NCBI GenBank assembly: GCA_021773055.1
Contig: JAJFKV010000081.1
Coordinates: 57,735-121,734, forward strand
Length of the DNA stretch: 64,000 nucleotides
From: Woeseiaceae bacterium
GTDB lineage: Bacteria > Pseudomonadota > Gammaproteobacteria > Steroidobacterales > Woeseiaceae
Reading direction: 5' to 3'
Below the pieces are notes generated by a model. The model did not search any database and was not told where the DNA came from. It saw only the letters and a list, made by a program, of their open reading frames with translations. The position numbers and the translations under genes were made by a program. Below are positions 34,206-43,470 of this stretch, piece after piece; the stretch's first letter is position 1; the number at the start of each line of letters is the position of its first letter.

Positions 34206-34262
34206 GTTACCAAATTGTTACCAAACGGAGACCAATTCAGCCCACTCAGGACCAAACGGAGA
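34206..34262. repeat. short repeats near the right end: candidate integrase arm sites or Rep iterons
   Basis: GTTACCAAA occurs at 34206-34214 and 34217-34225, one helical turn apart. ACCAAACGGAGA occurs at 34220-34231 and 34251-34262. The first pair as a 23-bp block matches 26321-26343 at the other end of the element. Arm-type integrase binding or a replication origin are the main options. Confidence 0.45.
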
Positions 34263-34347
34263 AGATTGGATTTTTTCGGAGTACTTCGAAACCCTATGTA
34301 TTCATTGGGCTCCGGGGGTCTGGAGTGGTCCGGCTCGATAGCCGAAA

Positions 34348-34437
<90 letters not shown>

Positions 34438-34572
34438 TTCAAAAAGGGGTCTGACCCATTCTTGTTCGGTCAGGCCGATGGACGAGATATTGGGAAGCAA
34501 AACGTCGCTTGTCAAGTGCGTAAAGTGCCTCCCGGGATGCCATAATCAGGCCGTCGGAACGGAGATCCGCCT

Positions 34573-35973
34573 TTGCGCCCGTTGTTAATCATTACACTCG
34601 CCGGATTGATCGGCACCTGTTCAAGCCCTCCTCCTTTGCTGGACCAGGTACTTGAGACGGGTGAGCTCCGCGTCGTCACTCGCGACGCCCCGACGTCATA
34701 CACCATCGGTCCCGACGGCCCCTCCGGGCCAGAATTCGACCTTGCGCAGGCATTCGCAGACGATCTGGGCGTTGCACTAATTATCGACCCGGTTGCAAGT
34801 GTTTCAGAGATCCTGCCGCAACTGCTGTCCGGTGACGCGCATATGGCCGCAGCGGGATTATCCATTACCGATACGCGCCGCGAATTTCTTAGTTTCGGTC
34901 ATCCATATGAGTCGGTTGACGTCCATATGATCTACAAACTCGGCACCGGCAAACCTCGCTCAGTTGACGATGTGATCGGACGCTCCATCGAGGTCATGGC
35001 GAACGGCAGCCATGTCGACCTTCTGCTGTCACTGCAAGCCGCTTACCCGGACTTGAGCTGGTCCGAGAACGCCGATCTCAGCGGCGCGGAATTGTTGACC
35101 AAAGTTGCGATGGGCGAAGTCGAATTGACCGTGTCAGACAGTTCCGACTTCAATATCCAGAGACATTTTTACCCGGATTTACGGGTTGCTCTGGACCTCG
35201 ATATTGGCGATCCGATCGCCTGGGGATTTCCCAGGGATAGTGGCGATACATTGCTCGCACGGGCTGACGACTTCTTGATCAAGGCTGATCGAGCTGGCCT
35301 TCTGGCCCGAATTCATGACCGCTATTACGGCTACACCAAGAAATTCGACTACGTCGGTACCAGAAACTTTATTCGTCACTTCGAAAATCGGCTACCCCGC
35401 TACCGCGAGATGTTCGAAAACGCCGGAGCAGAATGGGGTGTTGATTGGCGATTGTTGGCGGCCATCGGTTATCAGGAATCCCACTGGCGTTCACAAGCTG
35501 TCTCACCAACGGGTGTCCGCGGCATCATGATGCTCACTCTGGCCACGGCTGAATACCTGGGACTGGATGACCGCCTAGATCCACACAGTAGTATCTTCGG
35601 AGGTGCTCGTTATTACGCGCGGCAAACGGAACGTATCGCCGACACCGTTGCCGAACCGGACCGTACCTGGATGGCGCTGGCAGCCTACAACGTCGGCTTC
35701 AATCACATCAAAGATGCCCGGACTCTGGTCGAGTGGGATGGCGGTGATCCCGATACCTGGGTCGATCTCAGCGATGCACTGCCGCTGCTGTCACAACGAA
35801 AATGGTATTCGCAACTTCCCTACGGTTATGCGAGAGGCTGGGAGCCGGTTCTGTACGTTAACAATATTCGCGCCTACTACAACATCCTGAAGTGGCTGAC
35901 CGAAAAAGAAGATCTTAATAACGCGATTGAACCCGACCCGGAAGCGGCGGCTGCCGTAACTCCGGAAGTCTAG
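34573..35973 (+). CDS. mltF: MltF, membrane-bound lytic murein transglycosylase F
   Basis: 466 residues. Residues ~30-260 are a solute-binding (SBP type 3) domain (GELRVVTRDAPTSY, GPEFDLAQAFADDLGV), and ~290-450 an SLT domain with GYQESHWRSQAVSPTG; Glu302 is the catalytic acid. MltF cleaves peptidoglycan to 1,6-anhydro ends at the outer membrane. The start is TTG at 34573 and the N-terminus has a signal with LIGTCSS, a non-canonical lipobox, so lipidation is less certain. Its end overlaps the convergent tadA gene by 4 bases. Confidence 0.93.
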   Translation: MRPLLIITLAGLIGTCSSPPPLLDQVLETGELRVVTRDAPTSYTIGPDGPSGPEFDLAQAFADDLGVALIIDPVASVSEILPQLLSGDAHMAAAGLSITDTRREFLSFGHPYESVDVHMIYKLGTGKPRSVDDVIGRSIEVMANGSHVDLLLSLQAAYPDLSWSENADLSGAELLTKVAMGEVELTVSDSSDFNIQRHFYPDLRVALDLDIGDPIAWGFPRDSGDTLLARADDFLIKADRAGLLARIHDRYYGYTKKFDYVGTRNFIRHFENRLPRYREMFENAGAEWGVDWRLLAAIGYQESHWRSQAVSPTGVRGIMMLTLATAEYLGLDDRLDPHSSIFGGARYYARQTERIADTVAEPDRTWMALAAYNVGFNHIKDARTLVEWDGGDPDTWVDLSDALPLLSQRKWYSQLPYGYARGWEPVLYVNNIRAYYNILKWLTEKEDLNNAIEPDPEAAAAVTPEV

Positions 35974-36437
35974 CGTCGGACCGCGAAGAATTCCTGCAAC
36001 AGGTTTGAGCATTCGTCTGCGAGCAATCCACCATTGATTTCAAACCGATGGTTTAAAGCGCGTGAATCTGACAAATCCAAAACACTGCCCAGTGCGCCGG
36101 CTTTCTTGTCGTAGGCACCGAAAACAATGCGCCGTATTCTTGCCTGGACGATCGCGCCCGTGCACATAACACAGGGCTCCAACGTTACGTATAGCGTTGC
36201 ATCGGTCAGCCTGTGATTGCCTCGCTTGGTACCTGCTGCGCGCATAGCGACGATTTCCGCATGCGCGCTTGGATCGCATTGGGAAACGGACCTGTTGTGC
36301 CCGCTCGCAATGATCTCACCCTCGGCAACCACAACAGCACCAACCGGGATCTCGCCCTCTTCAGCCGCCTTCACGGCCTCGGCTAAGGCCGCTTGCATGC
36401 CATCAACATCCTGCCTGGACCAATCGGAGATTGCCAT
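35970..36437 (-). CDS. tadA: TadA, tRNA adenosine(34) deaminase
   Basis: About 155 residues of the cytidine/deoxycytidylate deaminase fold. SAHAEIVAM supplies the zinc His and catalytic Glu, and TLEPCVMCTGAIV the two zinc cysteines. TadA converts A34 to inosine in tRNA-Arg(ACG). ATG at 36437 (MAISDWSRQD) fits the family better than an upstream ATG at 36470, which lies within the neighbouring membrane-protein gene. Confidence 0.95.
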   Translation of the reverse strand: MAISDWSRQDVDGMQAALAEAVKAAEEGEIPVGAVVVAEGEIIASGHNRSVSQCDPSAHAEIVAMRAAGTKRGNHRLTDATLYVTLEPCVMCTGAIVQARIRRIVFGAYDKKAGALGSVLDLSDSRALNHRFEINGGLLADECSNLLQEFFAVRR

Positions 36438-36445
36438 GGAATTTG

Positions 36446-36925
36446 TTATTGCCTGCGCAACCATCGCCATTGAAAACCAAGTCCAACGACGTATGTAATT
36501 AGAAATCCCAGGTAGAACCCACGCAACAATGGATCTTCCAGGTTCGTGACGACGGGTGCATCAACGGGTAAGCGCATCAGTCCATCGGTGATCGCCGGAA
36601 TCATGTGGAAGAGGAAGGTAGAGGAGTAACTGGCCGCCTGAATATACGGCGAACCCCTGCCGAACAACCGCATCTTTTCAGCTGCGGCACCCGTCAGTAC
36701 TGCGAGGATTGTAAGGACGGCTAGAGCGTGAGCTATGCCGAAGCCGCCGTGCTTATATATACCCAGAGCAGAGAGCGCGACTATCACCGTGCAGTACAGA
36801 TATATTTTTCCTGACACATCCTGCGATCGGATAACTTTGAATTTCGCCAGGGAATACCCCCCCGCCAGCAAAGCAAGTCCACCTACCAGGGTATGAAACC
36901 AACCGAATAAAGACATTTCAGGCAT
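36446..36925 (-). CDS. integral membrane protein of unknown function
   Basis: 159 residues with about five hydrophobic segments (TLVGGLALLAGGYSLA, LYCTVIVALSALGIY, ALAVLTILAVLTGAAA, FLFHMIPAITDGL, GFYLGFLITYVVGLGF). Resembles small uncharacterised DUF2306-like membrane proteins, but I cannot assign a family firmly. It lies 21 bases after guaA on the same strand and its end precedes tadA; these are probably co-transcribed without a functional link. ATG at 36925. Confidence 0.6.
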   Translation of the reverse strand: MPEMSLFGWFHTLVGGLALLAGGYSLAKFKVIRSQDVSGKIYLYCTVIVALSALGIYKHGGFGIAHALAVLTILAVLTGAAAEKMRLFGRGSPYIQAASYSSTFLFHMIPAITDGLMRLPVDAPVVTNLEDPLLRGFYLGFLITYVVGLGFQWRWLRRQ

Positions 36926-36946
36926 ACGGCGTCTCGCTGTTTATTA

Positions 36947-38512
36947 TTATTCCCACTCAATGGTCGCGGGTGGTTTACCACTTATATCGTAGGTCACGCG
37001 CGAGATCCCATCAATCTCGTTGATAATTCGCAGTGATACGTGCTCAAGAAATTCGTATGGAAGTCGTGCCCAGCGCGCCGTCATGAAATCGATCGTCTCA
37101 ACCGCACGCAACGCGACAACGTAATCATATTTTCGCCCATCACCCATTACGCCAACTGATTTTACCGGTAAAAATACGGCGAACGCCTGGCTGGTCTCGT
37201 CGTACAGGTTTTGTTTGTGCAACTCCGCGATGAAAATATCATCGGCCAGCTGTAACAACGCGACATACTCTCGTTTCACTTCTCCCAGTACTCGGACTCC
37301 CAGTCCCGGTCCAGGAAATGGATGACGCATTATCATTTTTTTCGGTAATCCGAGCTCAAGCCCGATGCGGCGAACTTCGTCTTTGAATAATTCGCGTAAC
37401 GGTTCCACAAGCGACATTCGCATGTGCTCTGGCAGCCCGCCAACATTGTGGTGCGACTTGATAACGTGCGCCTTGCCGGTCTTCGCGCCAGCCGATTCGA
37501 TTACATCGGGATAAATTGTTCCCTGGGCCAGCCACTCTATTCCATCGAGCTTGTGCGCCTCCTCATCGAAGACTTCAATGAACTGACCGCCGATGATCTT
37601 GCGTTTTTCTTCGGGGTCAGAGACGCCCTCCAGTGCGTCGAAGAATCGGTCCGCTGCGTTCACCCGTATGACATTAACACCCAGGTGTTCGGCGAACAGC
37701 TCCATAACCTGGTCACCTTCGTTGTGGCGCAGCAGACCATGATCGACAAATACGCACACCAACTGATCGCCTATTGCCTCGTGCAGCAGTGCTGCCACTA
37801 CTGAAGAATCAACGCCGCCAGACAAGCCCAGCAGAACTTTGCCTTCGCCAACCTGTTCACGAACATGATCAATCGAGTCCGCAACAATATTGCCGGCAGT
37901 CCAGTCTCCCGGGCAACCACAAACATCACGCACGAAGCGGCGCAGGATTTCCTGACCTTGCGGCGTGTGTGTAACTTCCGGGTGAAACTGCACGCCGTAG
38001 AAACGCCGCGATGAATCTTCCATCGCCGCGAGCGGCGAATTAGGGCTGCTCGCAGTAGCTTTAAAGCCCGGCGGTATGGATTCGACTCTGTCTCCGTGAC
38101 TCATCCAGACCTTCAGGACGGATTCATCTTCCGAATCACTGAGATCGCCGAACAATGAGGAATCGCCCGGCTGAATCTCGGCATAACCAAATTCGCGGTG
38201 TGACGATGCTTCGACTTTACCGCCAAGTTCGGCGGCCATGGTTTGCATGCCGTAGCAAATACCGAGGACCGGAACGCCAAGGACAAACACCGTGTGGGAA
38301 ACGCGCGGCGGCACATCGAGGTTAACCGACTCCGGGCTGCCGGAAAGAATGACACCGTCGGGCGCATAGGCCTTGATGTCATCATCGGACATATCCCAGG
38401 GATGAATCTCGGAATAAACGCCAACCTCGCGAACGCGGCGGGCGATTAATTGCGTGTACTGGCTGCCAAAATCGAGTATCAGCAGTCGATGTGCATGAAT
38501 GTCCGGGTGCAT
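36947..38512 (-). CDS. guaA: GuaA, GMP synthase (glutamine-hydrolysing)
   Basis: 521 residues, typical length. The N-terminal class I glutamine amidotransferase has the nucleophile Cys in [14 protein letters not shown] and FHPEVTHT; the ATP-pyrophosphatase domain has [17 protein letters not shown]; the C-terminal dimerisation domain ends with PPATIEWE. It makes GMP from XMP. Its ATG directly follows the guaB stop (TAGATG), giving the standard guaBA operon. Confidence 0.98.
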   Translation of the reverse strand: MHPDIHAHRLLILDFGSQYTQLIARRVREVGVYSEIHPWDMSDDDIKAYAPDGVILSGSPESVNLDVPPRVSHTVFVLGVPVLGICYGMQTMAAELGGKVEASSHREFGYAEIQPGDSSLFGDLSDSEDESVLKVWMSHGDRVESIPPGFKATASSPNSPLAAMEDSSRRFYGVQFHPEVTHTPQGQEILRRFVRDVCGCPGDWTAGNIVADSIDHVREQVGEGKVLLGLSGGVDSSVVAALLHEAIGDQLVCVFVDHGLLRHNEGDQVMELFAEHLGVNVIRVNAADRFFDALEGVSDPEEKRKIIGGQFIEVFDEEAHKLDGIEWLAQGTIYPDVIESAGAKTGKAHVIKSHHNVGGLPEHMRMSLVEPLRELFKDEVRRIGLELGLPKKMIMRHPFPGPGLGVRVLGEVKREYVALLQLADDIFIAELHKQNLYDETSQAFAVFLPVKSVGVMGDGRKYDYVVALRAVETIDFMTARWARLPYEFLEHVSLRIINEIDGISRVTYDISGKPPATIEWE

Positions 38513-39982
38513 CTAGTTCTTTGATCGGTAGTTAGGTGCTTCTTTGGTAATCGTCACATCATGCACGTGGCTCTCGACCATGCCCGCACCCGTGATTCGA
38601 ACAAACTCGGGTTTGACTCGCATCTCGTCGATACTGGCACTCCCGGTGTAGCCCATTGCTGCACGAATCCCGCCAAGGAGCTGGTGCACGATGGCCGAGA
38701 ACGGCCCTTTGTACGCTACGCGACCTTCGATGCCTTCCGGTACGAGTTTGTCGAGCTGTTCAGTCGCATCCTGAAAATAGCGATCCGACGAACCGTGCGA
38801 CCCGCCCATGGCGCCCACGGAACCCATGCCGCGATACGCTTTGTAGGAGCGGCCCTGGTACAGCTCGACTTCGCCCGGCGATTCTTCCGTACCGGCAAAC
38901 AGGCCGCCGATCATTACGCAATGCGCGCCAGCGACCAGTGCTTTGGCGATATCACCGGAATAACGAATACCGCCATCTGCGATTAGCGGTGCGCCAGATT
39001 TTTTGAGGGCTGCCGCTACTTCAGCAACAGCCGATATCTGCGGAACGCCAACGCCCGCGACCACTCGTGTCGTGCATATAGATCCCGGACCGATGCCAAC
39101 CTTGACGCCGTCCGCACCTGCCTCGACCAGTGCCAGTGCAGCGTCGCCGGTGACAATGTTGCCGCCAATGACTTGCACATCCGGATGCGCCGTCTTGACC
39201 CGGGTTACGCGCTCCAGCACTCCCTTGGAAAATCCGTGTGAGGTGTCGACAACGATAAGATCGACACCCGCTTCGACGAGGGCGGCCACGCGATCGTCGG
39301 TGTCCTGACCTGTACCGACGGCAGCACCAACGCGCAGTGCACCACTACTGTCCTTGCAGGCGTTTGGAAAATCCATCGCCTTCTGGAAATCCTTGGCTGT
39401 GATCATGCCACGCAATTCGAAGTTATCGTCAACGACGAGAACTTTTTCGATGCGGTACTTGTGCAGCAGCGACAGCACCTCCTCGTCGTCCGCCCCTTCC
39501 TGCACGGTTACGAGGCGCTCTTTGGGGGTCATGACCGTCGATACTGGCGCATCGAGCTTAGTCTCAAAACGAAGATCGCGGTGCGTGACGATTCCGACTG
39601 TCTTCTTGCCATCCACGACCGGTACACCTGAAATACCCATCGAACGAGTTAGCTCAATGACCTCGCTAATCGTCATATCCGGCGTCACAGTAATCGGCTT
39701 TCGTACCATGCCAGACTCGAACTTCTTGACCACCAGAACCTGCTGCGCCTGATCCGCGATGGCCATGTTCTTGTGAACTATGCCCATCCCGCCTTCCTGC
39801 GCCAGCGCGATCGCGAGCCGCGACTCCGTAACGGTGTCCATCGCCGCCGACAGCAGCGGAATGCTGAGCCGAATTTCACGGGTTAGCGATGTACTCAGGT
39901 CGACGTCGCGGGGCAATACCTCGGAATATCCGGGTTGCAGGAGGACGTCGTCAAATGTCAGAGCTTCCTTGGCTATTCGCAT
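38513..39982 (-). CDS. guaB: GuaB, IMP dehydrogenase
   Basis: 489 residues. A TIM-barrel interrupted by two CBS domains (about 95-205) has the catalytic loop [15 protein letters not shown] and the flap region [20 protein letters not shown]. It oxidises IMP to XMP, the committed step to GMP. ATG at 39982 gives the family N-terminus ([20 protein letters not shown]). No ribosome-binding site lies just before it; instead the start region is duplicated with 14-bp spacing. Confidence 0.98.
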   Translation of the reverse strand: MRIAKEALTFDDVLLQPGYSEVLPRDVDLSTSLTREIRLSIPLLSAAMDTVTESRLAIALAQEGGMGIVHKNMAIADQAQQVLVVKKFESGMVRKPITVTPDMTISEVIELTRSMGISGVPVVDGKKTVGIVTHRDLRFETKLDAPVSTVMTPKERLVTVQEGADDEEVLSLLHKYRIEKVLVVDDNFELRGMITAKDFQKAMDFPNACKDSSGALRVGAAVGTGQDTDDRVAALVEAGVDLIVVDTSHGFSKGVLERVTRVKTAHPDVQVIGGNIVTGDAALALVEAGADGVKVGIGPGSICTTRVVAGVGVPQISAVAEVAAALKKSGAPLIADGGIRYSGDIAKALVAGAHCVMIGGLFAGTEESPGEVELYQGRSYKAYRGMGSVGAMGGSHGSSDRYFQDATEQLDKLVPEGIEGRVAYKGPFSAIVHQLLGGIRAAMGYTGSASIDEMRVKPEFVRITGAGMVESHVHDVTITKEAPNYRSKN

Positions 39983-39996
39983 GGGGCTATTCGCAT
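39971..39996 (-). repeat. 12-bp tandem duplication of the guaB start region, giving a small upstream frame
   Basis: GGCTATTCGCAT (plus-strand reading) occurs at 39971-39982 and 39985-39996. The second copy adds an upstream ATG that encodes MRIAPCE and stops inside guaB, out of frame. The only ribosome-binding-like stretch (TGAAGAT) precedes that upstream ATG, not the guaB one. Confidence 0.7.
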
Positions 39997-40075
39997 GAAT
40001 TTATCTTCAGTCTGATGAGCTTAAACGGTCAATTGTACGCGGCTCACAATTGCGGGTAAACGGCAGGCGGTTCGA

Positions 40076-40081
40076 TATACT
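40076..40081 (+). promoter_or_regulatory. -10 element placed for a leaderless xseA transcript
   Basis: TATACT ends six bases before the xseA ATG at 40088, so transcription would start at or next to the A of ATG. There is no ribosome-binding site before the start. The -35 is weak (TTGCGG at 40050, spacing 20). Confidence 0.4.
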
Positions 40082-40087
40082 GTAAAC

Positions 40088-41443
40088 ATGCACGCAAATG
40101 ACCCCGCTACCACTACAATTTCCGTCAGCCAGCTCAACCGGCGGGTCAAAACCCTTATCGAGAAAGGAATGGCACGATTGTGGGTGGAGGGCGAGATTTC
40201 GAACCTCTCGCGGCCCGGATCCGGCCATATCTACCTCAGCCTGAAAGACGATAGTGCGCAAGTCAGTGCTGCCTGGTTTCGCCAACGACAGCGCGGGCCA
40301 GCCATCGGTTTCAAGAACGGTGATCGTGTGCTCGTCTACGGCCGCGCCAGCATTTACGAGGCTCGCGGTAACTATCAGCTGATCATTGAGCAAATGGAGC
40401 CAGCCGGTGAAGGGGTGTTGAAACGCCGTTTCGATGCACTAAAGCTGAAACTCGCGGCTGAAGGCCTGTTCGACGAAGATCGCAAGCGAGTGCTACCGCA
40501 GCTACCCAGTCGCATCGGCGTCATAACGTCGCCAAGCGGCGCCGCAATTCGTGACATCCTGAGTGTCCTCCAGCGGCGATTCCCGGCCGTCCCTGTCGTC
40601 ATTTATCCCGCCGCTGTCCAGGGTGATGCAGCGCCCGGTGAGCTTATAGAGGCACTTGCGAGCGCCGTGAGTCGCGATGAATGCGACGTGTTAATTATGG
40701 GACGCGGTGGTGGCTCCCTCGAGGATCTCTGGGCCTTTAATGACGAGCAACTCGCTCGGGCGATCGCGGATTGTCCACTACCCGTCATTAGCGCGGTAGG
40801 ACATGAGGTGGACTTTACGATCGCGGATTTTGTCGCTGACCTGCGTGCGCCCACGCCGTCCGGAGCCGCGGAGATCGTCGTGCCGAGCCAGAATGACTGG
40901 CTGCGCCAGATATCAGGATTCGCCGCTCGGATAGCCCGCGTTGGCCAGCGCGCACTGGAAGATCGGTCGCAGCAGCTCGACTGGCTGGGCCGGCGCCTCA
41001 AGGCCAGCAGCCCGGCGGCAACCTTGCAACGCCAGCGAGATGGTTTGCGCGAGCAAAGTGGACGACTGCATTCTGCGATGCGACAGCAAATTCTTGAGCG
41101 AACAAATCAGTTGCAGGGACTCTGCAGCGATCTCATGACATTGTCGCCGGCGTTATCGGTACAGCGTTCTATCGGCCACCTCAATCAGCTGCGACAACGT
41201 TTGGCCGCTGCGACACATTTGAGCTTATCGGACTCCAGCCACAAGCTAGCATTGCTGGGTCGCACCCTGCATTCCGTCAGCCCGCTTGCGACGCTGGATC
41301 GAGGCTACGCGATTGTAAAGCACGCTGACTCCGGGGCCGTGCTGACCGATGCTGTGCGCAGCAAACCGGGAGAAGACGTTCGTGCACAGCTATCCCGAGG
41401 AGAGATCATTGCAACCGTCAAGACGGTCATCCGCGGTGATTAA
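40088..41443 (+). CDS. xseA: XseA, exodeoxyribonuclease VII large subunit
   Basis: 451 residues. An N-terminal OB fold (VSQLNRRVKTLIEKGMARLW, EGEISNLSRPGSGHIYLSL) is followed by the catalytic region (IGVITSPSGAAIRDIL, DVLIMGRGGGSLEDLWAFND, SAVGHEVDFTIADFVADLRAPTPS in pieces) and a coiled-coil C-terminus. It degrades single-stranded DNA with XseB, which is not in this window. ATG at 40088 matches family alignment. The downstream peptidase gene overlaps its end by 8 bases. Confidence 0.97.
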   Translation: MHANDPATTTISVSQLNRRVKTLIEKGMARLWVEGEISNLSRPGSGHIYLSLKDDSAQVSAAWFRQRQRGPAIGFKNGDRVLVYGRASIYEARGNYQLIIEQMEPAGEGVLKRRFDALKLKLAAEGLFDEDRKRVLPQLPSRIGVITSPSGAAIRDILSVLQRRFPAVPVVIYPAAVQGDAAPGELIEALASAVSRDECDVLIMGRGGGSLEDLWAFNDEQLARAIADCPLPVISAVGHEVDFTIADFVADLRAPTPSGAAEIVVPSQNDWLRQISGFAARIARVGQRALEDRSQQLDWLGRRLKASSPAATLQRQRDGLREQSGRLHSAMRQQILERTNQLQGLCSDLMTLSPALSVQRSIGHLNQLRQRLAAATHLSLSDSSHKLALLGRTLHSVSPLATLDRGYAIVKHADSGAVLTDAVRSKPGEDVRAQLSRGEIIATVKTVIRGD

Positions 41444-42233
41444 GCGCTGCGTATTCCTCATTGTTTTGCTCTGCCTGACCACTTTCGCAGCCGCGACTGA
41501 GCAATCGCTGCGGCCAGGTGGAGTCGCCATCGTCGAGGTCGGCAGCAGCGAAGACATCGCGCCGCAAGTATCTTTGAACGGCAAAAAGCTGCTGGTTATT
41601 CGTCGCGAGCAACACTGGTATGCGGTTGTCGGAATCTCTCTGCGAACCGAACCGGGTGAACTGACGATTCAGGTGGGCGGTAAGCAAAGGACCGTCAACG
41701 TCGGCAGCCACACTTATCGCGAACAGCGGCTGACCATCAAGAACAAATCGCAAGTCAATCCGGACAAAGAGCAGTTGGATCGCATCTTTGCCGAGCGCAA
41801 GATCATCGACGCCGCCCTGAACGATTATCGCAGCACGGCGCTGGATGGCGTGTCTCTGTCAACGCCTGTGGCGGGGCCGCGCAGTTCGAGCTTCGGCTCG
41901 AGACGTTTCTTCAATGACCAGCCACGTTCGCCGCATTCGGGCATGGATATCGCTGCCAACTCAGGTACGCCCGTTGTCGCGCCTCGTGATGGCCTAGTCG
42001 CAGCTACCGGTGACTACTTTTTCAACGGCAATACTGTCATCGTTGATCACGGTCAGGGATTCGTAACAATGTATTGCCATTTGAGCGAAACCGCGGTGAC
42101 CGAAGGCCAACACGTCAAATCCGGTGAAACACTGGGTGAGGTAGGAGCAACCGGCCGGGTAACAGGCCCACACCTGCATTTTGGGACCTACCTGAACGGC
42201 ACCGCAGTAGACCCGGCAATCTTTCTTGACTAG
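41436..42233 (+). CDS. M23-family metallopeptidase (peptidoglycan endopeptidase), exported
   Basis: About 265 residues from GTG at 41436, overlapping xseA by 8 bases. A signal peptide (CVFLIVLLCLTTFAAA) precedes an N-terminal Ig-like region and an M23/LytM domain: HSGMDIAANSGTPVVAPRDG (first zinc ligands), VDHGQGFVTMYCHLS and GPHLHFGTYLNG. It probably cuts peptide cross-links in the periplasm. An upstream in-frame ATG (41349) lies deep in xseA and would destroy the signal peptide. The coupling to xseA is probably historical. Confidence 0.9.
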   Translation: MIKRCVFLIVLLCLTTFAAATEQSLRPGGVAIVEVGSSEDIAPQVSLNGKKLLVIRREQHWYAVVGISLRTEPGELTIQVGGKQRTVNVGSHTYREQRLTIKNKSQVNPDKEQLDRIFAERKIIDAALNDYRSTALDGVSLSTPVAGPRSSSFGSRRFFNDQPRSPHSGMDIAANSGTPVVAPRDGLVAATGDYFFNGNTVIVDHGQGFVTMYCHLSETAVTEGQHVKSGETLGEVGATGRVTGPHLHFGTYLNGTAVDPAIFLD

Positions 42234-42263
42234 AAACTGCGCAACGCCACTACATTAGTCGAC

Positions 42264-42350
42264 GAGGCAGCCCTGCGGGACCCTGTGTACAGGAAATAAA
42301 GCGCAGCAAAGTGAGCCATTCCAGTGCACAGGGTCCCGCAGGGTTGCCTT
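42264..42350. repeat. long imperfect inverted repeat (about 30-bp arms)
   Basis: CCCTGCGGGACCCTGTG (42271-42287) and its complement (42327-42343) form a perfect 17-bp stem, extended inward and outward with a few wobbles to about 30 pairs around a 27-base loop. It lies between two convergent genes and may be a bidirectional terminator or a small palindromic mobile repeat. Confidence 0.7.
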
Positions 42351-42366
42351 TACGCAGAACGTTATA

Positions 42367-43470
42367 TCAGTTGCAGCAACTCTCGAAAAACTCACATATA
42401 ACCGGCCGAAACGCGTCCATATCAACCAGAAACGAGTCGTGGCCACGGATACAATTCAGTTCTGCCAACCGGGTATCGCTGCATACCGCCGATATGCCGT
42501 CGGCAAGTTCTCGCTGTTGATCTAACGGGAACAGGATATCTGTCCGAACCCCCATCACCAGCGCCTGCTCGAGTTGTAGCTTCCTGAAGCCGGCGTCCAG
42601 TGAACCACCGTATTCAGCCAGGTCAAACAAATCGGACGCGTGCGACAGGTACAGGTAGCAATTGGGGTCAAACGCGCCACTGAAATTATTGGCACGATTC
42701 TCAAGGTAGGATTCCACTGAAAACTCCGCAACGAACAAGTCTTCGATGCGCGCATGGTCAGTGGAGCGCTCGCGTCCAAATCGCTGCGCCCATTCTTCTG
42801 CAGATCGATAGGTAATCATGCCCAGTTTACGGGCCAGCCGTTGCCCGGTCATCGGCGGATCACCCTGTTTGTACTTGCCCTTGCGCCACTTCGGGTCGGA
42901 GCGAATCATTTCGCGTTGCAACGAGCGGACCGCGATCGAAAACGGCATCGCACGCGCGGCGGAAGAAATGGAAATGAAACGTTTCACTGCATCCGGATGA
43001 CGTACGCAAAAGGCTAGCCCGCTCATACCGCCCATCGAGCAACCGATAACCGTGTGCAAGCAGTCAATACCAAGGTGCTCGACAACAATCAGTGCCGTAT
43101 CTGCCACGTCTTCCAGTGCCAACACAGGAAATGCCAGGCGATATGATTTGCCGGTTTCCGGATTGATCGATGCCGGGCCTGTCGAACCGAAGCAACTACC
43201 GAGAGAATTCACGCAGATGACAAAATAATTGTCCGTATCTATCGGCAATCCCGAGCCGATCATGTCTTCCCACCAACCGGGTGCCATATCGCCTTCGGAC
43301 GATGCCGCATGTGCGGAAGGTGACAGGCCGCCAAATAGCAGGATTGCATTGTCCCTGGCCGCGTTCAGTTCGCCCCACGTCTCGTATGCCAGCGTCGGCG
43401 ACTGCAAGTGGCCTGCCCGGTGCATGCGGAAACTGCCATCGAATGTGAGACATTTTCGAGCAGAACTCAT
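42367..43470 (-). CDS. metX: MetX-family O-acyltransferase, probably serine/homoserine O-succinyltransferase
   Basis: 367 residues, alpha/beta-hydrolase fold. The nucleophile is in [14 protein letters not shown] and the His in RGHDSFLVD. The stretch [10 protein letters not shown] followed by [11 protein letters not shown], with [17 protein letters not shown] and [21 protein letters not shown], resembles, from memory, the Xanthomonas-type enzymes that succinylate L-serine, more than classic homoserine acetyltransferases. The product would feed cysteine or methionine synthesis. It overlaps der by 4 bases. Function within the family needs assay; MetX membership is firm. Confidence 0.85.
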   Translation of the reverse strand: MSSARKCLTFDGSFRMHRAGHLQSPTLAYETWGELNAARDNAILLFGGLSPSAHAASSEGDMAPGWWEDMIGSGLPIDTDNYFVICVNSLGSCFGSTGPASINPETGKSYRLAFPVLALEDVADTALIVVEHLGIDCLHTVIGCSMGGMSGLAFCVRHPDAVKRFISISSAARAMPFSIAVRSLQREMIRSDPKWRKGKYKQGDPPMTGQRLARKLGMITYRSAEEWAQRFGRERSTDHARIEDLFVAEFSVESYLENRANNFSGAFDPNCYLYLSHASDLFDLAEYGGSLDAGFRKLQLEQALVMGVRTDILFPLDQQRELADGISAVCSDTRLAELNCIRGHDSFLVDMDAFRPVICEFFESCCN

